Below, in pieces: positions 18,145-26,834 of a DNA stretch of 41,602 nucleotides. Position 1 is the first letter of the stretch. Each line of letters begins with the position of its first letter. The translations under genes were made by a program, and so were the position numbers. The DNA is from an uncultured Verrucomicrobiales bacterium (GTDB lineage: Bacteria > Verrucomicrobiota > Verrucomicrobiia > Verrucomicrobiales > DEV007). The notes under the pieces are model-generated. The model ran no database searches and was not told the DNA's origin. It saw only the letters and a program-made list of their open reading frames with translations. The stretch is taken from the NCBI GenBank assembly GCA_913058215.1, contig CAJXQE010000012.1, positions 1-41,602 of the forward strand. The letters are read 5' to 3'.

Positions 18145-19889
18145 CTCGTTTTTACCTCCTCTTCTCTATCCTGTTTGCCTGCGGGTTTGGTTCTGTTTCC
18201 CGCGCACAGGATGCCGGTTCGGAAAAACCAAATATTCTGTTTATCGCGATGGATGATTTGAATGATTGGATTGGATGTTTCGGAGGGAATCCACAGTCTA
18301 TTACCCCAAACCTCGATCGAATGGCGGCGAGCGGAGTGTTATTTACCAATGCACACTGTCCCGCTGCGGCATGCAATCCATCGCGAACGGCAATCATGAC
18401 AGGGATGTCGCCTCATCGTTCCGGCTTGTATTCGAATGAGCAGAAGATGCGTGAAATTTTACCCGAGGTAGACATTCTTCCTCAGCACTTTCGAAATCAC
18501 GGCTATCGATCGAGTGGTTCGGGGAAAATGCTTCATTACTTCACGGATGCCCGCTCCTGGGATGAATATTTCCCGGCGAAGGAAAAAGAGAATCCAATTC
18601 CCCCGACCTTTTACCCGGAGAATCGGCCCGTGAATTTACCAGTGGGTGGTCCATGGCAATATGTCGAAACAGATTGGGCAGCGCTCGATGTGACCGATGA
18701 AGAATTTGGTGGCGATTGGTCGGTGTCGGAATGGGTTTCGAAGAAGCTGGGAGAAAAACACGAGAAGCCACAATTTCTCGCCTGTGGAATCTACCGTCCT
18801 CATGAGCCCTGGTTTGTACCGGCGAAATATTTTGAGCCGTTTCCTCTGGAAGATATCCAATTGCCCCGGGGCTATAAAAGCGATGATCTCGACGACCTTC
18901 CTCCAGCCGGGAAAAAGCGGGGACCAAATCGCTATTTCGCGCACATCCAAAAGAACAAGCAATGGAAGAAAGGGATTCAGGGATATCTGGCGTCGATTCA
19001 TTTTGCCGATGCGATGCTTGGTCGCGTTTTGGATGCCCTCGAAAATGGACCGAACAAGGACAACACGATTGTCGTGCTTTGGAGTGATCACGGCTGGCAT
19101 CTCGGTGAGAAGGAGCACTGGCAGAAATTCACGGGATGGCGTGCTGTGACGAGAGTTCCATTGATGATCAAAGTGCCGAAAAACCTTGCATCAAGTTTGC
19201 CTGCAGGAACAAAGGCGGGTGGCGTCTGTGATCAGCCGGTCAGCGTGCTCAGTCTTTTTCCTACCTTGACTGATCTGGCAGGAATCAGCTCAGGGAAAGG
19301 AGTCGACGGAACAAGCCTGACTCCTCTGCTTAAAAATCCAGAGGCAGAGTGGGACGGTGTTGCCGTTACTTTTCTTCATGACGGCGGGAGCTACGGATTA
19401 AGCGCAAAAGACTGGCGATACATTCATTATGCTGATGGAGGAGAGGAACTCTATCATATCGCCAAGGATCCCTACGAATGGGACAATCTCGCAGGTTCAG
19501 CCGAATACGCGAAGAAACTGGAAGAGTTGCGCGAGCTCGGTCCGAAAGAATTTGCCAGGAAGAAAGCACCCTCCATCAAGGCGCTCTCGGCACTGAAGTG
19601 GAGGGCAATCACCGGGGAAGATGCACCGGCTTCCAAGCCGGACGGGGCAAGCTTCAAAGTTGCCTTCATCAATCGGAGGAGTCAGCCGGTCGAGTTATTC
19701 TGGATGGACGGAAAAGGTGGCGCAAAATCCTACGGTCTGATTGAATCTGGAAAAACGCAGGAGCAATCGACTCGTCCGGGTGCGGTGTGGCGGATCGGGA
19801 ATCCCGGTGAAAAGAATGCTTCCGGATATTTTGTCGTCGGAGACCGCCGTTCAAAAGCGGTGATTCCAAAGCTACCTAAAAACAATTAA
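18141..19889 (+). CDS. Secreted sulfatase with C-terminal VHL-like beta domain
   Basis: 582 residues. After a signal peptide (about 1-22) comes a sulfatase resembling iduronate-2-sulfatase types: M-D-D-L-N-D-W, canonical C-N-P-S-R-T, G-S-G-K-M, Y-R-P-H-E-P-W and W-S-D-H-G-W-H-L-G-E. The catalytic part ends near 490. Residues 504-579 resemble the von Hippel-Lindau beta domain: F-I-N-R-R-S-Q-P-V-E-L-F-W521-M-D, then S-Y531-G-L-I, then G547-A-V-W550-R-I. In human VHL this domain binds hydroxyproline through Trp88, Tyr98, Ser111, His115 and Trp117; here I read Trp, Tyr, Thr544, Ala548 and Trp. The gene overlaps the hydroxyproline epimerase gene by four bases and is followed by the other hydroxyproline enzymes. 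Inference: a sulfatase directed to hydroxyproline-containing sulfated glycoproteins. Catalytic family is certain; the tail assignment is by eye. Confidence 0.92.
   Translation: MTRFYLLFSILFACGFGSVSRAQDAGSEKPNILFIAMDDLNDWIGCFGGNPQSITPNLDRMAASGVLFTNAHCPAAACNPSRTAIMTGMSPHRSGLYSNEQKMREILPEVDILPQHFRNHGYRSSGSGKMLHYFTDARSWDEYFPAKEKENPIPPTFYPENRPVNLPVGGPWQYVETDWAALDVTDEEFGGDWSVSEWVSKKLGEKHEKPQFLACGIYRPHEPWFVPAKYFEPFPLEDIQLPRGYKSDDLDDLPPAGKKRGPNRYFAHIQKNKQWKKGIQGYLASIHFADAMLGRVLDALENGPNKDNTIVVLWSDHGWHLGEKEHWQKFTGWRAVTRVPLMIKVPKNLASSLPAGTKAGGVCDQPVSVLSLFPTLTDLAGISSGKGVDGTSLTPLLKNPEAEWDGVAVTFLHDGGSYGLSAKDWRYIHYADGGEELYHIAKDPYEWDNLAGSAEYAKKLEELRELGPKEFARKKAPSIKALSALKWRAITGEDAPASKPDGASFKVAFINRRSQPVELFWMDGKGGAKSYGLIESGKTQEQSTRPGAVWRIGNPGEKNASGYFVVGDRRSKAVIPKLPKNN
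19650..19886 (+). other. VHL beta-domain-like region of the operon sulfatase
   Basis: Encodes residues 504-582. The sequence follows the VHL strand pattern: N-R-(S) turn, hydrophobic strand, Trp, D-G-x-G, Tyr, G-x-T, then G-x-x-W-R-I. Aligned to human VHL from memory, pocket residues Trp88, Tyr98 and Trp117 are retained, Ser111 is Thr with a Ser just before it, and His115 is Ala. Loss of the His equivalent would weaken one hydrogen bond to the hydroxyl, so binding is plausible but unproven. Confidence 0.7.
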
Positions 19890-19908
19890 CTACAACTACA
19901 GAAATCTT

Positions 19909-20859
19909 ATGTCTCAATCTGAACCTTCCGTTTTTCAGGGAACCATTCCGGCCCTGATGACTCCCTGTAATGAAGCCGGCGAGCCAAACTACGACGCACT
20001 TGTCGAGACTGCCCTCGGCCTGATCAATTCGGGAATGCGTGCCGTTGTCTATTGTGGCTCGATGGGCGATTGGCCGCTTCTAAGTGATGAGCAGCGAAAA
20101 GAAGGGGTGAGCCGACTTTCAAAAGCAGGGGTTCCTGTGGTTGTGGGAACGGGCGCGCAAAGCACCGAAAGAGCTGCCTCCCACGCTGCTCACGGAAAAG
20201 AATGTGGCGCCGTTGGTCTGATGGTGATTCCCCGACTCCTATCGCGGGGAACTTCACCCGCTGCACAACGGGGGCACTTTGCCGCTGTGTTAGAGGGAGG
20301 CGTTGATCTTCCGGCTGTGATCTATAACAGTCCCTATTACGGCTTCGAAACGAAAGCCGATCTGTTTTTTGATTTGCGAAAAGATCACAAAAATCTGGTT
20401 GGATTCAAGGAATTCGGCGGGGCGGATTCTCTCACTTATGCAGCCGAGCACATCACGAGTGGAGATTCGGATCTGACCTTGATGGTGGGAGTCGATACTC
20501 AAGTGTTTCACGGTTTCGTTCGCTGTGGTGCCAAAGGCGCGATTACCGGCGTCGGCAATGCTCTCCCGAAAGAGGTGCTTCGATATGTGGAATTATGTGA
20601 GCGCGCTGCATCCGGTGATGTCGAAGCGCGACGATATGCCTGGGAATTGGGGGAAGCTTTACGAATTTTGTCATTGTTGGATGAAGGTCCGGATCTCGTC
20701 CTTTACTACAAAGCTCTCATGGTTCTGGAAGGTCACACGGCCTACGAACATCAGATCAATTCGAGTGATCAACTCAGCCCAAGCCAGGCTGCTTTTCTCA
20801 AAGCGCAGTGGCAGCTTTTCCGGGACTGGTGGGTGAACTGGTCCGGGTCTGCTGACTGA
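19909..20859 (+). CDS. DHDPS-family lyase, probable 1-pyrroline-4-hydroxy-2-carboxylate deaminase
   Basis: 316 residues, TIM-barrel class I aldolase family, cytoplasmic. The Schiff-base lysine is K167 in G-F-K-E-F-G-G and the catalytic Tyr is Y139 in Y-N-S-P-Y-Y-G. The usual G-T-T-G-E loop reads C-G-S-M-G-D-W, a version I associate with family members beside 4-hydroxyproline epimerases in proteobacteria. Expected reaction: deamination and dehydration of 1-pyrroline-4-hydroxy-2-carboxylate to alpha-ketoglutarate semialdehyde. It begins 20 bases after the sulfatase stop and overlaps the next gene by one base (TGATG), so translation is probably coupled. Alternatives such as N-acetylneuraminate lyase are less likely given the neighbours. 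Confidence 0.85.
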   Translation: MSQSEPSVFQGTIPALMTPCNEAGEPNYDALVETALGLINSGMRAVVYCGSMGDWPLLSDEQRKEGVSRLSKAGVPVVVGTGAQSTERAASHAAHGKECGAVGLMVIPRLLSRGTSPAAQRGHFAAVLEGGVDLPAVIYNSPYYGFETKADLFFDLRKDHKNLVGFKEFGGADSLTYAAEHITSGDSDLTLMVGVDTQVFHGFVRCGAKGAITGVGNALPKEVLRYVELCERAASGDVEARRYAWELGEALRILSLLDEGPDLVLYYKALMVLEGHTAYEHQINSSDQLSPSQAAFLKAQWQLFRDWWVNWSGSAD

Positions 20860-22103
20860 TGCAGGATTCTCAAAAAGTTCTCATCGTTGGCGGTGGCGTT
20901 ATTGGTCTTTGCTCGGGATATTTTCTGGCAAAGGCGGGTTACCATGTCGTGATCGTTGACCGTGATCCGTCGATGAGTGAAACCTGTTCGAACAGGAACG
21001 CAGGTATGATCGTGCCGAGCCATTTTATTCCGCTGGCTGCTCCCGGAGTGGTGACGCAGGGCTTGAAGTGGATGCTGAATCGGCGCAGCCCATTTTACCT
21101 GCGCCCGCGTTTGGATTTAAAACTGTGGAAGTGGTGTTGGCAGTTTCTCAAGCATTCGACTCGAAAGCATGTTGAGAACAGTCAGGGGCTTTTGAAGGAT
21201 TTAAGTTTCGAGAGCCGGAGTCTTTTTGAAGGACTGTCGGAAGAGCTGGATTTTGAACTGGTGGAAAAAGGGCTGTTGATGCTCTGTCAGAGTGCCGGTG
21301 GTCTGGAGGATGAAACGGAAGTTGCGGAGGCGGCAAAACGGCTGGGGATCGCTGCGGAAGTTTGTGGTCCGGAGAGACTTCGGGAATTGGATCCTGATGT
21401 GGAGATGAATGCAATCGGAGGTGTGTGGTTTCCCCGGGATGCTCATTTGGATTCAGAAAAATTCCTTTTGGCTCTGAGAAGAGGAATTGAGTCTCACGGA
21501 GGGGAGATCAGAAATGGAGAGGTGTCCTCCTTTCAAACTCAGGATGGTCGAATTTCTCACGGCGTGCTTTCTGATGATGACCGCATTGCCGCTGATCATT
21601 TTGTGATTGCGGGGGGTGCCTGGAGCCCGGATTTGTCAGCGAAGTTGGGGCTCTCTCTGCCGATGCAGGGTGGGAAGGGGTATTCCTTTACCCTGAAGAA
21701 TCCCACTCAGCTACCGCAATTGTGTTCTCTACTAAAGGAGGGCCGGGTGGCGGTGACTCCCATGGGCGATACCCTGCGTGTCGCGGGAACCATGGAGATT
21801 TGTGGCAACGACCTTAGTATCGACAGGATCCGGCTTGAAGGAATTGTAGAGTCTTTTTGTCGATTCTTTCCAGCCTTTACTCAGGACGAGTTTTCCGGGC
21901 TGGAACCGTGGTCAGGCCTGCGACCGTGCTCTCCGGACGGGCTTCCATACATTGGAAAAGTTCCGCGGTTTGAAAATGCCATCGTCGCATCTGGACATTC
22001 GATGTTGGGCTTGAGTTTGGCGCCGGTAACGGCTCGGATTGTCAAAAGTTTGCTTGAGGAAGAGACGTCGGATTCGAGAATCGATCCGGCTCGATTTTCA
22101 TAA
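20859..22103 (+). CDS. FAD-dependent D-amino-acid dehydrogenase, probable D-hydroxyproline dehydrogenase
   Basis: 414 residues of the DAO/DadA family. The Rossmann fingerprint V-G11-G-G-V-I-G16 lies at the N-terminus with D-R-D at the end of the second strand, and C-terminal S-G-H-S-M-L-G-L-S is the second flavin-contact motif. Together with the epimerase and the deaminase it completes conversion of L-hydroxyproline to alpha-ketoglutarate semialdehyde by oxidising cis-4-hydroxy-D-proline. It is the last gene of the operon and is followed by a strong hairpin terminator. The alpha-ketoglutarate semialdehyde dehydrogenase needed for the final step and a dedicated transporter are not in the window. 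Substrate is inferred from context. Confidence 0.87.
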   Translation: MQDSQKVLIVGGGVIGLCSGYFLAKAGYHVVIVDRDPSMSETCSNRNAGMIVPSHFIPLAAPGVVTQGLKWMLNRRSPFYLRPRLDLKLWKWCWQFLKHSTRKHVENSQGLLKDLSFESRSLFEGLSEELDFELVEKGLLMLCQSAGGLEDETEVAEAAKRLGIAAEVCGPERLRELDPDVEMNAIGGVWFPRDAHLDSEKFLLALRRGIESHGGEIRNGEVSSFQTQDGRISHGVLSDDDRIAADHFVIAGGAWSPDLSAKLGLSLPMQGGKGYSFTLKNPTQLPQLCSLLKEGRVAVTPMGDTLRVAGTMEICGNDLSIDRIRLEGIVESFCRFFPAFTQDEFSGLEPWSGLRPCSPDGLPYIGKVPRFENAIVASGHSMLGLSLAPVTARIVKSLLEEETSDSRIDPARFS

Positions 22104-22126
22104 TTGGATCAGGACGGATTGAATCT

Positions 22127-22146
22127 AAATCCGCATAGCGGGTTTT
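22127..22146 (+). terminator. Intrinsic terminator of the hydroxyproline operon
   Basis: AAATCCGC (22127-22134) pairs with GCGGGTTT (22138-22145) as an 8-bp stem with one G-T wobble and an ATA loop; the 3' arm runs into a TTTT tract. It lies 24 bases after the dehydrogenase stop. This is the best intrinsic terminator in the window. The remaining gap, 22147-22315, shows no promoter I can defend. Confidence 0.65.
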
Positions 22147-22315
22147 CACTTCCGAAAGAGCGTGCCAAAAGGTGGCGTGGAACATAGCGCGATGCGGGAA
22201 ATTGCCCGACAGGCGGATTGCCAATAGCGTGCAAGCATTGTTCGAAGGTTTACCGCTTTTTTGAAATTTTCGGGGTTCCCAGTCTGTTTTTTAAAGTCAC
22301 TTCGCCCAGTCCCTT

Positions 22316-24541
22316 ATGATCTCCAAATTTAGACCGTTTGATGTTATTGCAGCGGCAGCAATTCTCGTTTGGTGCATACCATCTGACAGTTTTGCGTCGG
22401 AAGAGAAACGACCTCTGAGCTTCGTTCACGATATTGTTCCCATCCTTACAAAGGCGGACTGCAACACAGGTGCATGCCATGCCAAGGCCGTGACCGGGCA
22501 GCGGGGATTTGTGCTTTCGCTGCTCGGATTCGAGACGCAGGAGGACTACGAACATATCGTTAAAGAAGGAAAAGGGCGTCGTGTTTTTGCGCCGGCCCCT
22601 GATCAAAGCCTTCTCGTATTGAAGGCGGCCAACATTGTGCCTCATGGTGGTGGTGTCCGTCTGGAACCCGGCTCGAAGAACTACAATAAGCTGGTTCAGT
22701 GGATCAAAGAGGGAATGGTTTATGAGAATGAGTCGGATGGTAAACTGACATCGCTCGAGGTAAAGCCACAGCGGATGTCGATGGAGGTGAATACGGAGCA
22801 GCCCTTGAAAGTCATTGCTCACTTTTCGGACGGAAGTTCGGAGGACGTGACTGAGATGGCACTTTTCGAACCGAACGACAAGAGCATGGCCGAGACTGAT
22901 GATGAGGGGCTTGTGAAGGTTTTGGATGTTCCGGGGAATGTTGCGGTAATGGTTCGGTATGCCGGAAAGGTTTCCGTGTCGAATATTTCGATTCCTCTGG
23001 GTGCTCCAGTTGAGTCGCTGCCGCCATCGAAGAATTTTATCGACGAATTGGTTTTTTCGAATCTCAAGGCGATCGGAGTTCCTCCATCCCCCGTGTGCGA
23101 CGATGCTACCTTTCTTCGACGGGTTTCGCTGGATATCGGCGGGCGGCTACCCACGAAAGAAGAGTCGGCTGAGTTTCTCGCGAGCAAGGATCCGCTGAAG
23201 CGTGAACTCGCCATCGAAACGCTGCTCAGCAGCCCGGATTACGCAGATTATTTTGCTAACAAGTGGACGGCCCTTTTGAAGAACCAGAGGGAAAGCAAGG
23301 CTGACATTGTCGCCAACTTTGCTTTTCATTCATGGGTTCGTGACGGGATGCTGGCGAACAAGCCTTACGACGAAATGGTCCGCCAAATACTCGGAGCAAC
23401 AGGAACGATTGTCGCGAATCCTGCAGTCGCCTGGTACAAAAGGGTCAAGGAACCCAATCAGCAACTCGAGGATGTGGCCCAGCTGTTTCTCGGGGTCCGA
23501 ATGCAGTGTGCACAGTGCCATCACCATCCCTTCGAAAAATGGAGTCAGCACGATTACTACTCCTTCGCTGCATTTTTCAGTCAGGTGGGAAGGAAGCCTA
23601 CTCCTATTGCCGGTGAAGATTTAATCTTTCACAAACGGGGTGTCGCCAAACTTGAAAACAAAAAGACTCTGGCACCGGTCACTCCGGCAGCACTTGGCCA
23701 GGAAGCTTTGGAGATTCCGCCGGATGATGATCCCCGACTTCGACTCGCTGACTGGATGAGTGAAAAGGATAACCCGTTTTTCGCAAAAGCACTCGTCAAC
23801 CGCTACTGGAAGCACTTCTTTAAACGCGGTCTGGTGGAGCCTGAGGATGATATCCGGGACACAAACCCGGCAACGAACCCTGAATTGCTGGATGCTCTGG
23901 CGATGCATTTTGTCGAAAACGGATTTGATCTCAAAGAAATCATCACGGTGATCACTTCGAGCAACACCTATCAGCTGAGCGCTTTCCCGAACGAGCACAA
24001 TGCCGTCGATCGTCAGAATTTCTCACACTACTATCCAAAGCGAATGCAGGCGGAAGTGCTGCTGGATGCTGTGGATATGCTGACCGGTGCGAAAACTGAT
24101 TTTGCAAACCTCCCTTCCGGAACCCGGGCAATTTCTCTTCCTGACAACAGTTACAATTCATCTCCATTTCTCAAAGTCTTCGGTCGCCCGGAGGGAGCCA
24201 GTGTTTGTGAATGTGAGAGGGTGCAGTCTTCCAGCCTCGCGCAGAGTCTTCACCTGATGAATTCGTCTGATGTGAAGGGGAAATTAACGAAGGCCGGCGG
24301 GCAGGCTGATGTCCTTTCCAAACCCGAAGCGAAAGACGAAGTCGGGATTCGCGATATTTATCTGACGGCGTTCTCACGGGAACCGACGGCAGAAGAAATG
24401 ACGATTGCCAAAGGTCATCTGGTGAAGCCCCGCACTGACACCAACGATAAGCCCGTCAATCCTCAATTGGCCAAGCGTCAGGGCTACGAAGACCTGATAT
24501 GGGCAATCATGAATACAAAGGAATTTCTATACAACCACTGA
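22316..24541 (+). CDS. DUF1549/DUF1553 secreted cytochrome-like protein
   Basis: 741 residues with a signal peptide (about 1-27). The N-terminal part holds an unusual heme-type motif C49-N-T-G-A-C54-H55 (C-x4-C-H), which in this family replaces C-x2-C-H. A beta domain resembling bacterial Ig-like folds follows (about 145-225). DUF1549 comes next, with a standard heme motif C398-A-Q-C-H402 followed by H-H-P-F, then DUF1553 (S-N-T-Y-Q-L-S, N-R-Y-W-K-H, L-M-N-S). It opens a five-gene operon, with the next gene starting four bases later. These proteins are abundant in Planctomycetota and Verrucomicrobiota and often sit beside a DUF1501 gene, as here; their biochemical role is not established. Family assignment is firm. 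Confidence 0.92.
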   Translation: MISKFRPFDVIAAAAILVWCIPSDSFASEEKRPLSFVHDIVPILTKADCNTGACHAKAVTGQRGFVLSLLGFETQEDYEHIVKEGKGRRVFAPAPDQSLLVLKAANIVPHGGGVRLEPGSKNYNKLVQWIKEGMVYENESDGKLTSLEVKPQRMSMEVNTEQPLKVIAHFSDGSSEDVTEMALFEPNDKSMAETDDEGLVKVLDVPGNVAVMVRYAGKVSVSNISIPLGAPVESLPPSKNFIDELVFSNLKAIGVPPSPVCDDATFLRRVSLDIGGRLPTKEESAEFLASKDPLKRELAIETLLSSPDYADYFANKWTALLKNQRESKADIVANFAFHSWVRDGMLANKPYDEMVRQILGATGTIVANPAVAWYKRVKEPNQQLEDVAQLFLGVRMQCAQCHHHPFEKWSQHDYYSFAAFFSQVGRKPTPIAGEDLIFHKRGVAKLENKKTLAPVTPAALGQEALEIPPDDDPRLRLADWMSEKDNPFFAKALVNRYWKHFFKRGLVEPEDDIRDTNPATNPELLDALAMHFVENGFDLKEIITVITSSNTYQLSAFPNEHNAVDRQNFSHYYPKRMQAEVLLDAVDMLTGAKTDFANLPSGTRAISLPDNSYNSSPFLKVFGRPEGASVCECERVQSSSLAQSLHLMNSSDVKGKLTKAGGQADVLSKPEAKDEVGIRDIYLTAFSREPTAEEMTIAKGHLVKPRTDTNDKPVNPQLAKRQGYEDLIWAIMNTKEFLYNH

Positions 24542-24545
24542 TCCA

Positions 24546-26834
24546 ATGATTCACAAGTTCACGCGAATATTCCTTTTTGCTGCAGCAATCGCCTGCTTAC
24601 CTGCATTGTCTTTCGGCCAGTTGGTTGGTTTGCCGGCACCCCGCCTGATGACCGTTATGCCTATGGGAGGACAGACGGGATCGGAGTTGGAAGTCACGAT
24701 CACCAGTCAGAACGCAGAGGATATTTCCAAGCTGATGTTCTCGTCGCCGAAGCTCTCCGCCACTCCGGTAAAAGATAAAGACGGGAAGATGGTCGAAAAC
24801 AAATTTCTGGTGAAGATTGCTGCGGATGCACCTCTTGGAATTCATGACGTGCGTTTGGTTTCGCGTCTTGGCGTCTCGTCGCCGAGAGCTTTTACCGTTG
24901 GAAAAATGGCGGAGGTGACTCGCACAGAGCCTTGCGATTCGATTGGGAAAGCAATGCCCGTTTTAGCGAACACGGTTTGCAATGCGGTGATGACGCAGCG
25001 CTCAATCGATTACTATTCCTTTGATGCGAAAAAGGGACAGCGTGTGGTCGTTGAATGCGCAGCCGTCGGGATTGATTCAAAACTCACTCCGGTTGTGATC
25101 ATCGCGGATGCTCAAGGGCGGGATCTCCTGGTGAATCGAACCGGAGGAGTCGTCGATTTCACCCCGGAAGAGGACGGGAAGTATTTGATCAAGGTGAATG
25201 ACCTGACCTTTCAGGGAAGCAACCGCCATTTCTACAGACTCGTTTTTCAAGAAGTGGCAGCGAATGATCCGGCTCCGCTCCATCCTGCAACGCTGACTGT
25301 CAGTTCGATGTCCTGGCCACCGGAAGGGATTCCTGCCTACCCGACTGCTGAGGAAGCGGAACCAAACAATCAGCATGCCGAAGCAAACAAAGTGAAACTC
25401 CCGGCTGATCTTGCCGGTAGCTTTTTCCCGGCTGCCGATGTCGACACTTTTGAGTTCGATGCAAAAAAAGGGGAGGAATGGTGGGTGGAAGTCGCTTCAG
25501 AACGGCTTGGTCTTCCCACGGATCCTTTTGTGTTGGTTCAGAAAGTTACAGTAACGGACGGGAAAGAAGTTCTGTCCGATGTTGCCGAGCTTTATGACAT
25601 CAAGAGTCCGATGAAAGTTTCCAGTAATGGATACTCCTATGACGGGCCTCCTTACGATGCGGGTTCGCCTGATGTTTTGGGCAAGGTCGAAATTAAAGAG
25701 GACGGCGTTTACCGGATTCAGGTCCGGGATTTGTTTGGGGGAACTCGCAATGATCCGGCGAATACATACAGGCTCTTGGTTCGCAAACCGGCTCCAGACT
25801 TTGCTTTGTCCACCTGGGCGGTTCACATGACTCTCCGAAACGGAGACCGGGCAGCCTTTTCCAAACCTGTCGCGCTTCGTGCCGGTGCTTCCATGGTTCT
25901 TGAAGTCGCAGTCGTCCGCAGAGATGGATTCGATGGCGAGATTGAATTGAAGATGGAAGGTTTGCCAGCGGGAGTGAGGTCCAGCGGATTGAAGATTCCA
26001 AAGGGAAAAAACGTGGGGCACGTTATTGTCACAGCGGATGAGTCGGCGAAGAATGCGGTATCCCTGGCGAAGATGTTCGGCACAGCGACAATCAATGAAG
26101 AGGAAGTCGTTCGACCCTGTCATCTAGCGACCATGGAATGGCCGGTAAAGGACGCCAAACAGGAAATCCCGAGTCCGCGACTTGTCTCCAGTTTTCCGGT
26201 TTCTGTAACCGATTCAGAAAAAGCATCGTTAAGTATTGCGGCGACTGAGAACAAAGTATGGGAAGCCAAAGAGGGCGAGACCTTGAAAATCCCCTTGAAG
26301 GTTACCTGGCGGGAGGAATTTTCCGGAACTTCGGTGAAGCTGAAAGCCTACGGAACCGGATTTGAAAAAGTGACGGGTGTCGATATTCCCCTGAAGGCCG
26401 AATCACACGAAGCGGTTTTGGATTTGGCGGCGCTGAAAGTAAAGCCCGGCGAGTATACCATCGCGTTCTACGGGGGCGCGGTGACCAAGTATCGTTACAA
26501 TCCGGATGCGGTGAAAGCAGCTGAAGCGGAAAAGAAAAAAGCTGAGGCTGAAGCTGCGGCAATCGCTGCGGAAGCAAAAAAACTGGCCGCGGTCGCTTCG
26601 AGTGCTCCAACGGACAAGAAATCTGATTCAGCTAACGCTGCCAAAATTGCAGCGGACAAAAAGAAGGCAGCCGATGCTGAAATGGCGAAAGCGGTGAAGA
26701 AGATGAAGACCGTTACGGCAGCGGCAGCTCCGAAGGATATTGTCGATATTGTAGTGTCAGAGCCGATTCGGATTTCGGTGAAGCCTGCAACTCCCGAGGA
26801 AAAGAAACCTGCTGCGGTTGCCGCGAAGAAATGA
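24546..26834 (+). CDS. PPC-domain exported protein with C-terminal coiled coil
   Basis: 762 residues with a signal peptide (about 1-25). It is a string of beta-sandwiches. An N-terminal Ig-like domain carries the P-x-G-G-Q-x-G-S-E turn; two pre-peptidase C-terminal (PPC) domains follow, recognisable by D-Y-Y-S-F-D-A-K-K-G-Q and D-T-F-E-F-D-A-K-K-G-E strands; further beta modules run to about 650. Residues about 656-725 are almost wholly Ala, Lys and Glu, a predicted coiled coil, ending in a Pro/Ala/Lys tail. No enzyme motif is visible, so a structural or adhesive role in the envelope is likely. It overlaps the next gene by four bases; that gene also contains Ala/Lys coiled coils, so the two products may bind each other through them. 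Confidence 0.85.
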   Translation: MIHKFTRIFLFAAAIACLPALSFGQLVGLPAPRLMTVMPMGGQTGSELEVTITSQNAEDISKLMFSSPKLSATPVKDKDGKMVENKFLVKIAADAPLGIHDVRLVSRLGVSSPRAFTVGKMAEVTRTEPCDSIGKAMPVLANTVCNAVMTQRSIDYYSFDAKKGQRVVVECAAVGIDSKLTPVVIIADAQGRDLLVNRTGGVVDFTPEEDGKYLIKVNDLTFQGSNRHFYRLVFQEVAANDPAPLHPATLTVSSMSWPPEGIPAYPTAEEAEPNNQHAEANKVKLPADLAGSFFPAADVDTFEFDAKKGEEWWVEVASERLGLPTDPFVLVQKVTVTDGKEVLSDVAELYDIKSPMKVSSNGYSYDGPPYDAGSPDVLGKVEIKEDGVYRIQVRDLFGGTRNDPANTYRLLVRKPAPDFALSTWAVHMTLRNGDRAAFSKPVALRAGASMVLEVAVVRRDGFDGEIELKMEGLPAGVRSSGLKIPKGKNVGHVIVTADESAKNAVSLAKMFGTATINEEEVVRPCHLATMEWPVKDAKQEIPSPRLVSSFPVSVTDSEKASLSIAATENKVWEAKEGETLKIPLKVTWREEFSGTSVKLKAYGTGFEKVTGVDIPLKAESHEAVLDLAALKVKPGEYTIAFYGGAVTKYRYNPDAVKAAEAEKKKAEAEAAAIAAEAKKLAAVASSAPTDKKSDSANAAKIAADKKKAADAEMAKAVKKMKTVTAAAAPKDIVDIVVSEPIRISVKPATPEEKKPAAVAAKK

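Noticed and set aside
20024..20266. Small antisense gene within the deaminase gene
   Set aside because: No ribosome binding site, signal or family pattern; it overlaps a highly conserved enzyme frame.
1226..22103. Bacteroidetes-type polysaccharide utilisation locus (SusC/SusD)
   Set aside because: No TonB-dependent receptor, SusD-like lipoprotein or hybrid two-component regulator is present; the gene content is PVC-type.
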